From NCBI GenBank assembly GCA_020081605.1, contig JAHREC010000018.1, positions 3,224,001 through 3,288,000 on the forward strand: a DNA stretch of 64,000 nt, given 5' to 3'. A program made the position numbers and the translations under genes. Under the pieces are notes generated by a model. That model did no database searches and had not been told where the DNA came from. It saw only the letters and a program-made list of their open reading frames with translations. This stretch comes from Albifimbria verrucaria. Its lineage: Eukaryota > Ascomycota > Sordariomycetes > Hypocreales > Stachybotryaceae. Each line of letters opens with the position of its first letter. Position 1 is the stretch's first letter. Of the stretch, positions 43,221 through 55,094 are shown in pieces.

Positions 43221-44780
43221 TCAGACACCCTCGCCGTCGTTGCGGCCCCATAGCTTCACTGTCCGATCATGTCCGCCACTGACGATCCATTTTCCGTCTC
43301 TGCTGTAGTCAACGCTGGCGACAGGGCCTGTGTGACCGCTCAGCGTTTGTACCAAAGTCCAGTCGTCAGCTGAGAATATCTTGACCTGTCTATCGAAGCC
43401 ACTGGAGACGAAGAAGGTTCCTGAGCTCTTAGGAAGCTGGGCGCCCTTATCGTCCAGACCCGGAGGGTTCCTGTCGATTGGCTCGTCCAAGCCCTTGAAC
43501 CACCGCATATCAGAAACCGCACTTGAATGAGCGCCCAAGCCGCCCGTCATCTGCACTTTTCGCACGTCCCAGCACTTGATCCAGCCATCGGCAGACCCAG
43601 ATAAAACGCGATGGCCGTCTGGACTCCAATCTAGTGCGTGGATTGGCTTGATGTGGCCATCCATGTGACCGTCTAATATCATCACGGTCCTGCCTGACCT
43701 CAAGTCCCAAATTCTGCCAATGCTGTCCAGCCCGGCACTTGCAAGCAATGAGCCGTCCGTGTTGAAGCTAATTGCGTACACACCCTGGAATGGCCCTCCT
43801 GGAGGAGCAGTTCTGTGGTTGTCTCTACGTCCCAGAGACGCCAAGATGTGTCTTCGGATGCAGAAGCAAGATATCGGCCCGAGGGATGGAATTCAACACG
43901 GCAGACACGCTGCGAGTGACCCTGAAGAGAGGAGAGGGGGTATCCTGGTTGAGTGACCAGAGATGGACCATGCCCTCGGCACCTCCAGACGCCAGGTTTA
44001 CGGAATCAGGGAGACACCTTTCTCCGGAAGCGTAGCTCCAGGAAACCAGGAGAGACCACTGATCTTGTTTGTGTGCCCGCGATAGGTCTTGCGTTCTGCC
44101 AATGTTGGGATCTCGATGAGTTTGACCTGGCCACCCCAATTGCCCACAGCTACGAGCTCTCCACTTGGCGAAATTCTGGTCATGCTGACGTGCCTTTCAC
44201 CGACTGTCTGACTGCCCTGCAGCTCGAAAGCCTGCAGTCTCTCCTTGATTTGCTTCCGGAATTTGACGTGAGTACGTAAAGGAATTGTCGACTCCGCCTT
44301 CTGGAACGCTATCCTGCGCTTAGTCCGGGGCAAAGAGAAGTTGGCGATATCAATGCGCGCCTTCAGCAGCTCGTCGCCTCCCCGAGAGTAAAATTCCTCC
44401 TCTTGCTCCTCCGCTTCTTCCTCGTCTGCGGCATCCTCCATGGTTATATCTCCGCTCTCGAGACCCGTCATCTCAGCCTGGATGGTGAGAAGCTCTCGTA
44501 GTCGATCTCTGCGGTCAGCGGGACCTTCACCGAACAGAGTGACGGGCTCGCCCATCTCTCTGAGCTTGGCGCGCACGCGACCATCATCCGTGGGCACGGC
44601 TATCGTGGCTGCGAGACGCTTGCGATTGAACTGGTTGAGGATGGCGGACGCCTTCTCGGTAGACACGCCAGAGCCGTCCATGGGAATATCGTAGTCATGG
44701 TTATCGGGGAGGTCCTCCAGAGCAATGCCCGTGGTCGGCTCTGCCTCCTCGACGTACGCTTGACGGGACAGGTGCATCAT
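43221..44780 (-). CDS. PRP4: U4/U6 snRNP protein Prp4 (WD40)
   Basis: Core U4/U6 di-snRNP and tri-snRNP component that binds with Prp3. No intron seen. The N-terminal half carries the Prp4-type SFM motif ([20 protein letters not shown], then [13 protein letters not shown]), an acidic stretch, and [15 protein letters not shown]. It is followed by WD40 repeats: [70 protein letters not shown] with [38 protein letters not shown] and [17 protein letters not shown]. Three missing bases are in GGG at 44009-44011 (expects [13 protein letters not shown]), GGGGG at 43936-43940 (expects [13 protein letters not shown] and a complete extra repeat ending [11 protein letters not shown]), and CCC at 43783-43785 (expects EGHSRGVYAISF). 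The repaired length of 520 residues fits Prp4. Confidence 0.93.
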
Positions 44781-46610
44781 TTTGGGCGGTTGTCGTTGCG
44801 ACAGCTGGACGTGTCCAAGTAATTGAAGGCAATGCGATGGCTGACGTCGTTCAGACCAGCCGCTAGAGAATGATGGTGGAGAGAGGAGGATGTTGGGTGA
44901 GCTCTACAGGCAGGGAAAGCTCCGAGCCGTGTCGCTCTTGACGTGATGGCCTTGGGAATTTTAAAGTCGATAAGATCTGAGGACCGGGTTGGTGTAGAGA
45001 GGGATTCCTATTGGCGGCGCCATGCGTAAGTACCTTGGCCCTGGCCACTGGCAAGGCAGCAGGGAGCTCAGTGCCTAAGAGGCTTCCAGTAGGCACCCTG
45101 GAAGCTTGGGCCTGGCCATACCTGTGGTAGGTACTAACCTACAGTAAGGTACATGCATGAGTTGACTGAGCGTAACATGCAGGCCCCTGTAGGAAGTCAG
45201 TGATAATAAAACTGCTTGATGCATCCAACCTATGCGAAGTAAAGAGTTTGTTGTTTTTCCCTTCTTCCTTTCCATTTCCTCTCGCTTATTCTATACGCGT
45301 TGTGGCCATATTTTCGTGGACGCGATGCATTCTTACTCTTTAGCTTACACGAGGACATAATGGGACGCCAGCCGCCTTATCATGGATCTGGAAACTCGGC
45401 TGGCATAACCATAACCATAAGTAACCAGCTGAGCCTGGAATAAGGCTCATTAGTGGAGCTCGCCCGCAGCTAGCCCTCTGTAGCCGTGGGTTTCGGCGGT
45501 GATGGTACGATACATAGTACTCCCTCAGAATGGACGGCAGTGAATGTTTATATTGTCGCCGAGCATCTAGGGCTATGCACAGATTTGCGGCGCGTGATTA
45601 CGATCGATGTACATTGCAGGTCCGTCACGGGCATACGGCACATGCAAAATGCAAGCGTGGCTGAATCGGGAAACGGAGGTGAGACGGAGGTCTCAGTGAA
45701 TCTCACATACGCGAGGCAGCGTTACTTGCCTAAAGGACATGTTGCTGCCGAAGGGTGGGAAACAATGGATCGACACAGGATTGTTCGGTTCAGTATAGGC
45801 ATGTTGTAGAATTTCCATGCTTTCCGCGACACGCAGACGTGGGCGGGTTGGTCCATGGTTGGAATTACAGTACAATAGCTGTGCGACAACCAACGAGCAT
45901 CAGCATGGATCGCGCGCAGCCTGGTCCCAGCCTGGTCCCAGCCTGGTCCCAGCCCAAGACCAGACCTGACATGACCTAAGCCCGTATCTCACCATGGAAA
46001 TAGGCCATCCGTGCATGTGAATGGGTCATGAATTGGATTTGATGACATGAAAGAAATCGAGGCGAGGTACCGGTACCCCAGGGCCGCAGCCCAACCAGGG
46101 CAATGCACCGGTCACCACTACCCAGAGAGGAAAAAAGGAAGAAAAAGGCCTAAGACTTGGCACCCCAGGTCTTGTCGCATCCCACCTTTGGCAGGTGCTA
46201 GCCCGTGCCGTAGTGAGGTAAGGTAGGTGGTAGGTAGTACTGTGCAGTACTGTACCTTTTTTAAAGTGTATTCCAAAATTGAAAACTCGGCCTCACCCTT
46301 CGCTTTCCCTGCCCCGGCTCTTCCTCCTCCTCCTCTTCTCTCCTACACACCACGACCTCGAATCGAACCCTCCCGTAACCCCCAACAAGCAACCGCCAAA
46401 TGCATTTTACACAAGACCAGTCCCCCTTCGCAATTCTTTCTTCAAGTTCCAGATGCGTGTTTGCAGCCAATACGGAGTCCAGCCTCTCCACGATTCCGAG
46501 CGCCGCGCAGATCCGGAGCGACGTCGAGGTTCGCCTTGAACATAACGACGGGCACGCTTGACGGGCCCGATAATTTCTGTGAAGCGATAACCTTTTTTGT
46601 GGCAATCGCC
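44781..46610. other. Intergenic region
   Basis: No supported gene. It contains an 11-bp triplication (45919-45951) and a GGTAAGGTAGGTGGTAGGTAGT patch with GCAGTACTGTACC at 46216-46258. Confidence 0.45.
45919..45951. repeat. 11-bp unit repeated three times
   Basis: GCCTGGTCCCA in three perfect head-to-tail copies. Confidence 0.9.
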
Positions 46611-48165
46611 ATGATAAGCCCCGCCCCCGCCGCCATCACCACGGTGCGCGGCTTCCAGGCGACTCCCGTCACCTCGGGCGACGAGGATTCGGATTATGGA
46701 GTATGCGACACTCCGCGCCTCACTTCCCTGCGTGGACGTCGTCACATCGATGATGTCGTCAGTGCCAATTGCAGCCCCGTTCTGCGAGCTGCTCCCTCAC
46801 CCACTGTCTCGGGTATTGCCAAGTTGAGAAAGCAAATGGAACCGCTGAGCCTAGATGGGTCGCCACGTTCCAGTTCTATGTCGCGTGGTGGAAGTCACCA
46901 CGGCAGTGCTCTCGGTACCCCTCGGCTTTTACCAGTCGTTGTCAAAGTAGAGAGCGTGGACGCAGCGATGACAGCAGCGACTGCTCCGACGCTGGCAGCA
47001 CTAGCTACGAGGTCAATCTCGAGCATGATTTTGTGAGCGAGAGTGTCCGTGAGCGGGCAGGCTTTCTGGAACCCTTGGAGGGCGGCCTCAACCCTCACCG
47101 GAAGATGACCTCTGAAGATTTCCAATCGCTCCGCTGCCTTGGAAAAGGCACATATGGCACCGTGCTCTTGGTCAAGCAGCGAGGAACTGGTCGGCTCTAC
47201 GCGCAAAAGCAATTTAAGAAAGCATCGCTTGTCGTGCATAAGAAGCTGATTGAACAAACCAAGACGGAGCGTCAGATCCTCGAGTCTGTCAATAGACACC
47301 CTTTCGTGGTGAAGCTCTTTTATGCGTTTCAAGACCACGAAAAACTATACTTGATTTTGGAGTACGGACAGGGCGGCGAGCTCTTTACTCACCTAAACAC
47401 CGAGAAAATGTTCTCTGAGTCCGTGGCCGCATTTTACATGGCGGAAATGCTTCTTGCCATATCTCACCTGCACAACGACCTCGGAGTCATCTACCGCGAC
47501 CTTAAGCCCGAGAATTGTCTGCTCGATGCGGATGGCCATCTCCTCCTCACCGACTTTGGATTGTCCAAGGTTGCCGTTGACCCAACCGATAGCTGCAACT
47601 CAATGCTGGGCACAGTCGAATACATGGCACCAGAGGTGATTCAAGGCAAGAAGTACGGCAGGGCTGTGGATTGGTGGTCCTTCGGTGCGCTTGGCTATGA
47701 CCTCATGACGGAAACCCTCCTTTCCGAGGCCAGAACAATGCAAAGATTCAGGAGAATATTGTCAAGCAGAAGCTTGTCTTGCCTTACTTCCTTAGCCCAG
47801 ATGCCAAAGATCTGTTGACCAGACTTCTGCGCAAGGATCCAAACAAGCGCCTTGGATCCTCGATGCCCAAGGATTTGCAGACACTTCAGAAGCACAGATT
47901 CTTCAGGAAGATTGACTGGAAGAAGCTTGCGGCGCGGGAGCTTGAGCCACCTATTCAGCCCATGATCACCGATCCTGAGCTGGCTGAGAACTTTGCTCCT
48001 GAATTTACCGAGCTTTCTCTCAGCCCGGTGGTGACCACGAGAGAACACTGGCCAGCAAGTGCGCCGAAAGACGATGTGTTTGGTGGCTTCAGCTTCGTTG
48101 CCTCCTCCAGTTTGCTAGAGAGCAATTATTTCCCTTGCAGACACAGACCTAGAAGCGTGATTTAG
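46611..48165 (+). CDS. AGC kinase of the Psk1 / S6-kinase type
   Basis: 518 residues after two one-base repairs: at about 46944-46947 (expects VVVKGRERGRSDDSSD) and GG at 47710-47711 (expects DLMTGNPPFRGQNNAKIQEN). The start is the ATG in GCCATGATAAGC; its early residues (ATPVTSGDEDSDYGV, CDTPRLTSLRGRRHIDD, VVSANCSPVLR) recall fungal Psk1-type proteins, so the open frame upstream to 46227 is taken as leader. The kinase domain runs from CLGKGTYGTVLLVKQ, with Lys in LYAQKQFKKA, through YRDLKPEN and DFGLSKVAVDPT. The activation loop has SMLGTVEYMAPEVI. The AGC tail ends in the hydrophobic motif FGGFSFVASSS, whose Ser is the TORC-type site. In fission yeast Psk1 phosphorylates ribosomal protein S6 downstream of TORC1; the same role is inferred here. 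Confidence 0.87.
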
Positions 48166-48762
48166 CAATCACATGAACTGTGATTAGGATAAAAGGATAG
48201 TTTGTTGGGAGACGACAGGCGTGACTTGTCAAGTTGGTTTAGCCGGTTAGCCAGTTTGTGACTTGTGCTTGGAATGAAGCACAATTTGGAATCACCCTGC
48301 AGCAGCATGATGCGACTTTCTCTTCTTGCTTTTGAGCTAGTTCTTGTTAGGGATATGGAGTTTTTGTCAAATTTTTGCTTTTATTGATATTAGACAACAC
48401 AGCGAGTGTTGGAAAGAAAAGTTATTTGATTGTTACTTGTTCCAGACCACAACCACGTGAAATGAAGAAGGGTGGCAGTGGCATCTGCGATAGGTCACAT
48501 TTGGAGAAAGTTGGGGTTGAAAGTTACAAGTCAGCAAGGTCAAGCGACGTTTCAAGGCAGTGTATCATGAACTCTCCACGTAGCAAAGATGAGACGAAGG
48601 CGGTCGAGACGACAAACAGGACGCCTGCTATCCACCGACTTGGGGTGGGGCCGTGGACTACGGGGTTTGCGGGGAGGGCTCGGGTCGAGAACAAGCATCA
48701 TGGACCAGAGTCGGGAGGATACACAAGTAGGCGAATGAAAGCGTAGGTAGCGTACAACTTAC
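48166..48762. other. 3' region of the Psk1-type gene
   Basis: No supported gene. A minus-strand hydrophobic frame (RWIAGVLFVVSTAFVSSLL, about 48570-48640) lacks a start and a clear splice link. Confidence 0.35.
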
Positions 48763-49098
48763 CTATTCAGGTTTCATGTACCCGTGCGTCGGTCCTGGTG
48801 CCAACACGATGGCCCCTGCTGGAGCCCACCGGGATACCGACGTTTGCTTTTCCCGGTTGCTGATTGCTAAGGCTTTCGTAAACATTGATGAGGCGCTGCG
48901 TCCGCGTCATCACCCACCATCCCGGGTCCGTTCAATGGCAGCTACTGTTGTTTCAGCGATAATCCCCATCTTTTGCTCTGCCTCCTTGGAAAGTGCTTGG
49001 CGCTGGGAAAAGTTAATCTCAACGTCGGTAATTGGGCGAGGTGCGAGGGACGCATCTCGATACCGCTTCGAATACCAACCAAGCCTCCGGCGAAACAT
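48763..49098 (-). CDS. Small spliced gene, hypothetical
   Basis: Exons 48918-49098 and 48763-48866 joined by a 51-nt intron (GTGGGT ... CTTAG). The join keeps frame and gives 94 residues: MFRRRLGWYSKRYRDASLAP, PITDVEINFSQRQALSKEAE, MGIIAETTVAAIERTRDAIS, then SVSRWAPAGAIVLAPGPTHG and YMKPE. The basic N-terminus without acidic residues could be a mitochondrial presequence, and the middle is an amphipathic helix. I do not recognise a family. The TAG stop is followed directly by GTAAGT, a donor-like site. Support is the coherent composition across the junction and an exact codon total; no homolog is known to me. Confidence 0.42.
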
Positions 49099-51115
49099 GT
49101 CAAGGGCGGGAGAACGGGCGGCTTCGCTTGGGGATATCGTTTGATCGCAGCGGTGACACTGATACAGTCAGCCGAGTAAAACGATCGCTTCCGTCCGCCA
49201 TCACAACGTGGGGGCTGATTGTGCAGCTTACACAGCCTGATCACGGCAGCCCAGAGTGAACTGGAAAAGGAAACATTGCATCTTTCAAAACAGGGGATCC
49301 CCAGCGAGGAGCTGTGTACGGTATGATTCCGTTCTATGATGATGGAGGTCACCTGGGCAGAGAACTGAGCTACGCGGTTGCTAGAGTGGCTGATAGACTG
49401 TCAGTGTTCTTGCGTGGGAGGCGCACGAAAGATCCCACCAAGATCCATGACGAGGCTATATTTCCAGTCTCGGTTTGAGCTCGACCATGCAGGGGCACCG
49501 GTCCATGGCGCTCGGCGTTTGTGTACTATGGTTGAGGTCTAATGAGGAGAAAGGACATCACCATCTCGGCATTCGAGTGCCGTTCTGGCATATGTCGATG
49601 GTTAATTATAACCTGGAAGAGGCCCACTCAGAATTGCTCCACTAGTGTAAAATAAGGGCCTTTGGTGGTTCATATGACGGAAATTGGCAACTAACTCAGC
49701 GCCCAGTCACTGTTGCAACGCTTTGATCCTTCAGAGGCAAAGCGGAAAAATGAGGGAGGGAAAAGAAAAGAAAGAAGAAAGGAAAAAGAAAAGAAAGTGC
49801 ATAAGAAAGCCTGCCGCCAAGCTCAATGCTCTTGATCAGCAATTGCCTTTGATCAGCGCTGCAATTGCTCGACAATCGTGGCCGTCCTCAGAACAAGTCC
49901 GTCGGTCATTATGTATCACACCGATGTGCAATCGGAGCTCTGATATTATCTGGGAGGTCCAGACTGGGGCGCTCGGACGGTTAGATAGCCCGGCGGCTTG
50001 GAGATCATGCCTCGCCGGTCAGATTGAGCTAGCCCAACACTAATCCGGTCAAACAGCACGGTCGGGTCGAGCCAACGCCAGGCCACGCGGCTGTACCGCC
50101 TCTCCAACAGCGACAGCTCAGATGCGTGACATGGTCAAAGAAGCTTAATCCGGTTGGGGTCGTCCTAATCCCAGCCTGCGCCAGGCTTGGGACTTGCATC
50201 GGACTATTCCTTCCAGCACTGTCTCGGCTTGGTGGTATTCCATAACATGGGGGCGGCTTGTTCTGCATGGGCTGTGCTGGTCAATGGCAGAAGCTGAAAG
50301 CCTGTGTCTGTGAATCGGTTGCTCTCTCGACCCCGGTTTCAGTTAATTGGCACACACATTGGAGGCACGGCCGATGACCGAGCCCAATGCCTCTGAAAGG
50401 AATGAGGATACGCCATGCCCAGCATTTCCTGCAAGGATCAGCCACCCATCATTGGAGAGTTATGGGAAGCTGGATGCAGTGAGATGCAGACACTTGCTTC
50501 CCCGGTACGTTTCCCTTCCCCAAATCCAGCGCCACGCGCCTGGTGGCACACGATAAGAGTTAGAGCCCCAGCATGCCAAGCTAATTCTGACGAAGATGCC
50601 ACTGTTTGAGCACAAGCTTCGGAAGTTGCCATGACTTCAAATCAATCACCCCTTGCCAGCCCTTAAGCCCTAGCCTGTGGCAGTGTTGCAGCGACATGCC
50701 TTATTCAAACAGAGGCTCCGTATAGCAAACGTAACCAACCCATCAAGATCGTCACCACACGGCAGTGACATGCTGACCCTTGGCTCGATCCTGGTTCGTC
50801 GGGGAGGAGTACAGGGTTGCGATCCCTAAGCCTACCTTCAGTGACAGTTTTGTTTGATAGCTTGTTGGCACTCCCAGCCCAAGGTGGCTTTGAGCATTGG
50901 CCTCTATGCATAGATAAAGATGGCGGCGCCACCCGTCCTCTCCTAGAACCTCTCGCTCAGCTCCTGTGAATTGTACCATTAATACTGTAACTCCTTTGTG
51001 TTTAATCTTGGACTGTCTCAGACCTTGTTGTCTGTATTGGCACGCAGGGAACACCTCAAAGACTCCGTCGGCATTATATCTTTTGAGAAAATCAACCTCT
51101 TGTTCTGAAGGTGCC
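49099..51115. other. Intergenic region
   Basis: 2 kb with no supported gene. A purine-rich GGAAAAGAAAAGAAAGAAG run is near 49758-49800. Confidence 0.4.
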
Positions 51116-52448
51116 ATGGTTGACACGATCAAGAAGGCAGTGGGTGTCGCCACTACGCTTTGTACGTTCTATCCTATCTTGAGCCTATACCGAATTTCGA
51201 CATGAACTAACCGGTGCGGCTTTCACTTTCTAGACGCTGCTACTGCATCTGCAGCACTGGCCTCGACCTGCGCAGGTAGCAACAAAAACATCTGTTTCCA
51301 ATGGGGCGTACCAGAAGCCGTCGCTAGCTCTGGCTCAGGCAACGTCTATTTCCAACTTCGAGCGCCAACAGAATACTCATGGATCGGACTCGGCATAGGC
51401 CGGGCCATGGCTGGGGCCGAGATCTTCGTCATGTACCAGGACGGCAACGGCAACGTGACGCTCAGCACTAGAAACGGCCAGGGCCATGTGATGCCCAGGT
51501 ACACTGATCGAAGCGATGTCGATCTTCTGGCTGGCTCCGGCGTGAGCAACGGAGAGATGATTGCGAATGTGCGTTGCGGTTCGTGCAGCAGTTTGGATTT
51601 AAGTGGCAACAACAACTGGATCACCGCTTGGCTGCGAGGTGATTCACTCGCGTCGTCAGACCCACGGGAAACAATCTCGGTTCACGACGACAATCAGCAG
51701 TTGACCGTCGATTTCGCGCAAGCAAGAGTAAGCTCCGATACGAATCCTTTCGTAGAATCTGGTGGCAACGGAAACGAATCAAAGCCTCCGCCATCCAATT
51801 CTGGTTCCGGTTCCGGTTCAGGCGGTGCAGTTCAGACGGGCGGGGGCGATAACACCAGCACCTTGATCCTCGCCCATGGTATTGTCATGACTATCGTGTT
51901 CGCCGCGGCGTACCCTCTCGGAGCACTCCTTATGCCCATCGCCCGCAAGTGGTACATCCACTCGACGTGGCAGACTTTGGCCTTCCTGGCTATGTGGGCT
52001 GGCTTTGCTCTAGGATATGTTTCTTCCAGCCGACTCGGCATTGTAAGTAGCCCAAGCGCGTGTATATTACGCAAAATGCTAACATTCTGCCTTGCAGTTC
52101 TTTTCCCAACCACACACGAGATTGGGAACGCTGGTTTGTGCCATGTTGGGTGTGCAGCCCGTTCTAGGATGGCTTCACCATCAGCACTATCAGAAGCATC
52201 AGGCGCGCGGTATCTTCAGTTACGTCCATATCTTTTACGGCCAGACGCTGATGCTCCTGGGCATTATCAACGGTGGACTTGGTCTGCAGATGACTGGAAG
52301 CCGCCTCGGTTTTGTGATTCCATATTCCGTTGTCGCCGGAGTCTGCAGCGCGCTGTACATTGGTGTCTCTATCTTCCGTCATATGCGCCAGGGAAGGGCA
52401 GTACAGCCACACCGACCATCAAAAGCATCAAACGGTTCCAACGAATAA
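51116..52448 (+). CDS. DOMON - cytochrome b561 membrane redox protein
   Basis: Exons 51116-51161, 51234-52042 and 52098-52448; introns are 72 and 55 nt. The intact frame gives 401 residues. The N-terminus is a signal peptide (VGVATTLYAATASAALAST), split by the first intron. The secreted part is a DOMON/cellobiose-dehydrogenase-like cytochrome domain: NICFQWGVPEAVASSG, NVYFQLRAPTEYSWIGLGIG, MAGAEIFVMYQDGNGNVTLS, and the haem-ligand-like region GHVMPRY. A Gly/Ser linker (about residues 215-235) leads to a b561 domain of five to six helices: LILAHGIVMTIVFAAAYPLG, STWQTLAFLAMWAGFALGYV, LGTLVCAMLGVQPVLGWLHH, FSYVHIFYGQTLMLLGIING and FVIPYSVVAGVCSALYIGVS. Conserved His in AHG, HS, HH and YVHIF fit two haem pairs. 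It likely carries electrons across the plasma membrane, for example to reduce extracellular iron or feed oxidative enzymes. Confidence 0.92.
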
Positions 52449-53152
52449 AAACATGATGAGTTGGCAGAGTCGAGTGTCGTTAATGCCGGAAGGGGAGCGT
52501 TGTTGTGAGTCCATCTAGTTAGCGCAACCAATGATTGGGAATCGTCTTGTTCCATTTGTCCAGCTGTATATAGACTAAAACAATATATTCTGTGGGTCAT
52601 TGTTGGTATACGTGACCAGATAAGACAAACATTGGCATCTCTGATTCCTTCATGGTGGTGACTTTGTATGTTGGTAGCGATCAGGGATCGGAGTAGCCGT
52701 TCAAGGCATGAAGTAAACACTGAGTAACCAGGGTCCAGGGTCGTGCTAGGTGCTGGAGCATTGAGGCCTTGTTCATGACTGGACGAGAAGTCTGGCTATT
52801 CGTAGTGTTATTTACCGAAGACGAGACTCCAGGAATACCAATTGACCCCGACATTGTTATTGTCGCATCTGTTTCTTTCAGGACGTCCAGTGGGATAGCC
52901 ATCAGGTAAAAGCGAGATGCAAGGCAAACAGTCGTATCCTCAAGGGTAAGTGGATTACTGAGGATCGCATCCCCTGTGACGAAGTGGGTCACGTGCAGGA
53001 CAGAGCTGTTAGCCGCCTCCCCATTTTAGCCTGAGGCCGAAAATTCTCCATGATGCTAAGGTATCCCAGCCGTTGACCTCACGATTTTCACAAAACCCTC
53101 AGTCCATCCTCCCCAATCCGGGTATCAATTGAGCAACGACCAGCCATCCAAA
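52449..53152. other. Intergenic region
   Basis: No supported gene. Confidence 0.4.
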
Positions 53153-53874
53153 ATGCTCATGCAATTGACTCGGGCTACGGTAAGCTGCTTCAAGGCCTCA
53201 AAGCCATTCACCTTCGACTCCCACCGTCCAGCCGCTGACTCCTTTTCCCTCATTTATAGCGCGCCGTCGCGACCGTCTCTCGAGCCGTGAGGCCTGCTAT
53301 TCAGGTGAGGAGCTTCATTGCTCCCACTGTCTCCCGCAGAGGTAAGATGAGAACCCTGATTTTCAGCCGATTTGCACATTCCCGGAGCCGCGGAACTTGA
53401 TTGTACGCCGACCTCAGGTATCCAACTTTGCCGCAGCTTTGCCAGGAGCAAAGCTATCCGAGATCAAAGATCCGACTTCGTCATAACATGAAGACCATTG
53501 CATGAAGGAAGAAGAAGGAGAAGAAGAAAGACACCACACCATTCCTTGAACGCACACCGCCACAATCATGCCGTAATGAGGTGCCCTTGCTGACACGTTG
53601 CCGTCGCAGCCGACTTCGTCCAGGAGCTTTATCTTAAGGAGCTCAAGGCCTACAAGGCCCCCGCCGTCAAGGAGTCCGACGCCGATGGCCAAGTCCAGAT
53701 CTTCAACATCCCCAGACCCCAAGTCCCCGAAGAGGCCGACCTTGCCGGCAACCTGAAGGAGTACGAGAGCATGGCTGTTGAGATTGAGGGCCAGGACGCC
53801 ACCCAGTCTGCCTCGGGTGCTGCTGTTCTCCTGACTGGCTCGAGGCCGAGGAGGAGGAGGCCGAGCACCACTAA
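53153..53874 (+). CDS. ATP14: Mitochondrial F1Fo ATP synthase subunit H (Atp14)
   Basis: Exons 53153-53179, 53260-53341 and 53610-53874. The introns are 80 nt (GTAAGC...TATAG) and 268 nt (GTAAGA...GCAG), the latter long for this window. The N-terminus MLMQLTRATRAVATVSRAVR, then PAIQVRSFIAPTVSRR, is an Arg-rich mitochondrial presequence without acids. The mature part, ADFVQELYLKELKAYKAPAV then KESDADGQVQIFNIP, EEADLAGNLKEYESMAVEIE and a Glu/His-rich end, is the subunit H pattern of the peripheral stator stalk. One base is missing in the C run at 53830-53831, where the frame expects AVLPDWLEAEEEEAEHH and a stop at 53872-53874. The repaired length is 124 residues, as expected for Atp14. Confidence 0.9.
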
Positions 53875-55094
53875 ATGTTGATCGTGGAAGGTGATAGACG
53901 GAGAGGCGATTAGTGATGGGCGTGGAAGACGGAAGTCAGTCCTGCCGATCTGACGGTACTGTCCAAAGGCGGGACTGTTAGGAGACGGCGGTTGGTAATC
54001 CTGTGTACATTTTACCTCAAAACGACCTCAGTGCAGTGTAGGAATCCATTACGAATGCGACTTCTTCGAGCAATTCAACACAGCAGATACCCGTATGTCG
54101 CTCATCGACTATCTTACTCGTGAATGTGTCAATGCTTGCCCATCCGAGCATAGCGAAGATCATGAAGACAATGATTAAAATATCCTAGAGAGTATTAGAG
54201 TCTGACATGTAGGCGAGCATTGACTGTACGACTTGGTCTCTTACTGCAGCATCATCACTCAGTATCTTTATCTGACTGGCAATTCCGTGGTCGGAGATAC
54301 AAACCAAACATGGACCTTCCTCGTCCTCACCAACGATATTGGGTATCACTATGCCAGCAAACAATACTCACAACAAAGACCTGCTGTCCAAATGTCAATG
54401 TACACCCGAGAAGCTTTGATTTATGTGGAACAGCATATGCACTGATATCGCTGTAACACGGCAGCCGTATAAGATGGTGCAAGGAGAGCATCAGTCCACC
54501 ATTGTTCCGTATTCCATCATAGGTGACAATGACGACTGTGGCTCATCTTCTCATTATTTTAATTGACCACTTGTAAGAAGTTCAAACGGCGGCTATTTGA
54601 CGGTCACATGGCAAGGCTTAGGTGAGTAATTACTGATGTCAAGTTCAACTAGTCATACGAAGGTTCAAACGTGGCGGCCCTAACTGGACTTTCGACTATG
54701 GAAGGGACAGCATAACCATCCCGACGAAGATACATACAGTATAGATGCATTTTTGGGAAGCGTACCAGAGGTAGCTTATTTGTTTCTGGGTAAAATCGGG
54801 CACTTCATAAGCGCGCTCTGCTGTCGCGCCAAACGAAACCAAGAATGGTTTCCATGAAATCCCTTTAGCAAACCAGAACGCCATCAATCCCTTTTGCTCA
54901 ACTACCCTTGACCAATGCAATGCCAAATCCCACCAACAACCGATGAATGCCTTATGTAACCCGGTCGTACCGACTTTGGGAGGATATATACCTTTCCCCT
55001 ATTACTTGTGGCTTGGTTAAGCGAACCACACCCGGTATCGCAGACAAGAAACGCCACAGACGAAAGAGAAGTATAGCAGTGCATCATGGGGCTA
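53875..55094. other. 3' intergenic region between convergent genes
   Basis: 1.2 kb with no supported gene. Confidence 0.4.

Noticed and set aside
46227..46610. In-frame upstream extension of the Psk1-type kinase
   Set aside because: Composition is that of a leader, and the ATG at 46611 has a better context and begins the family-like sequence.
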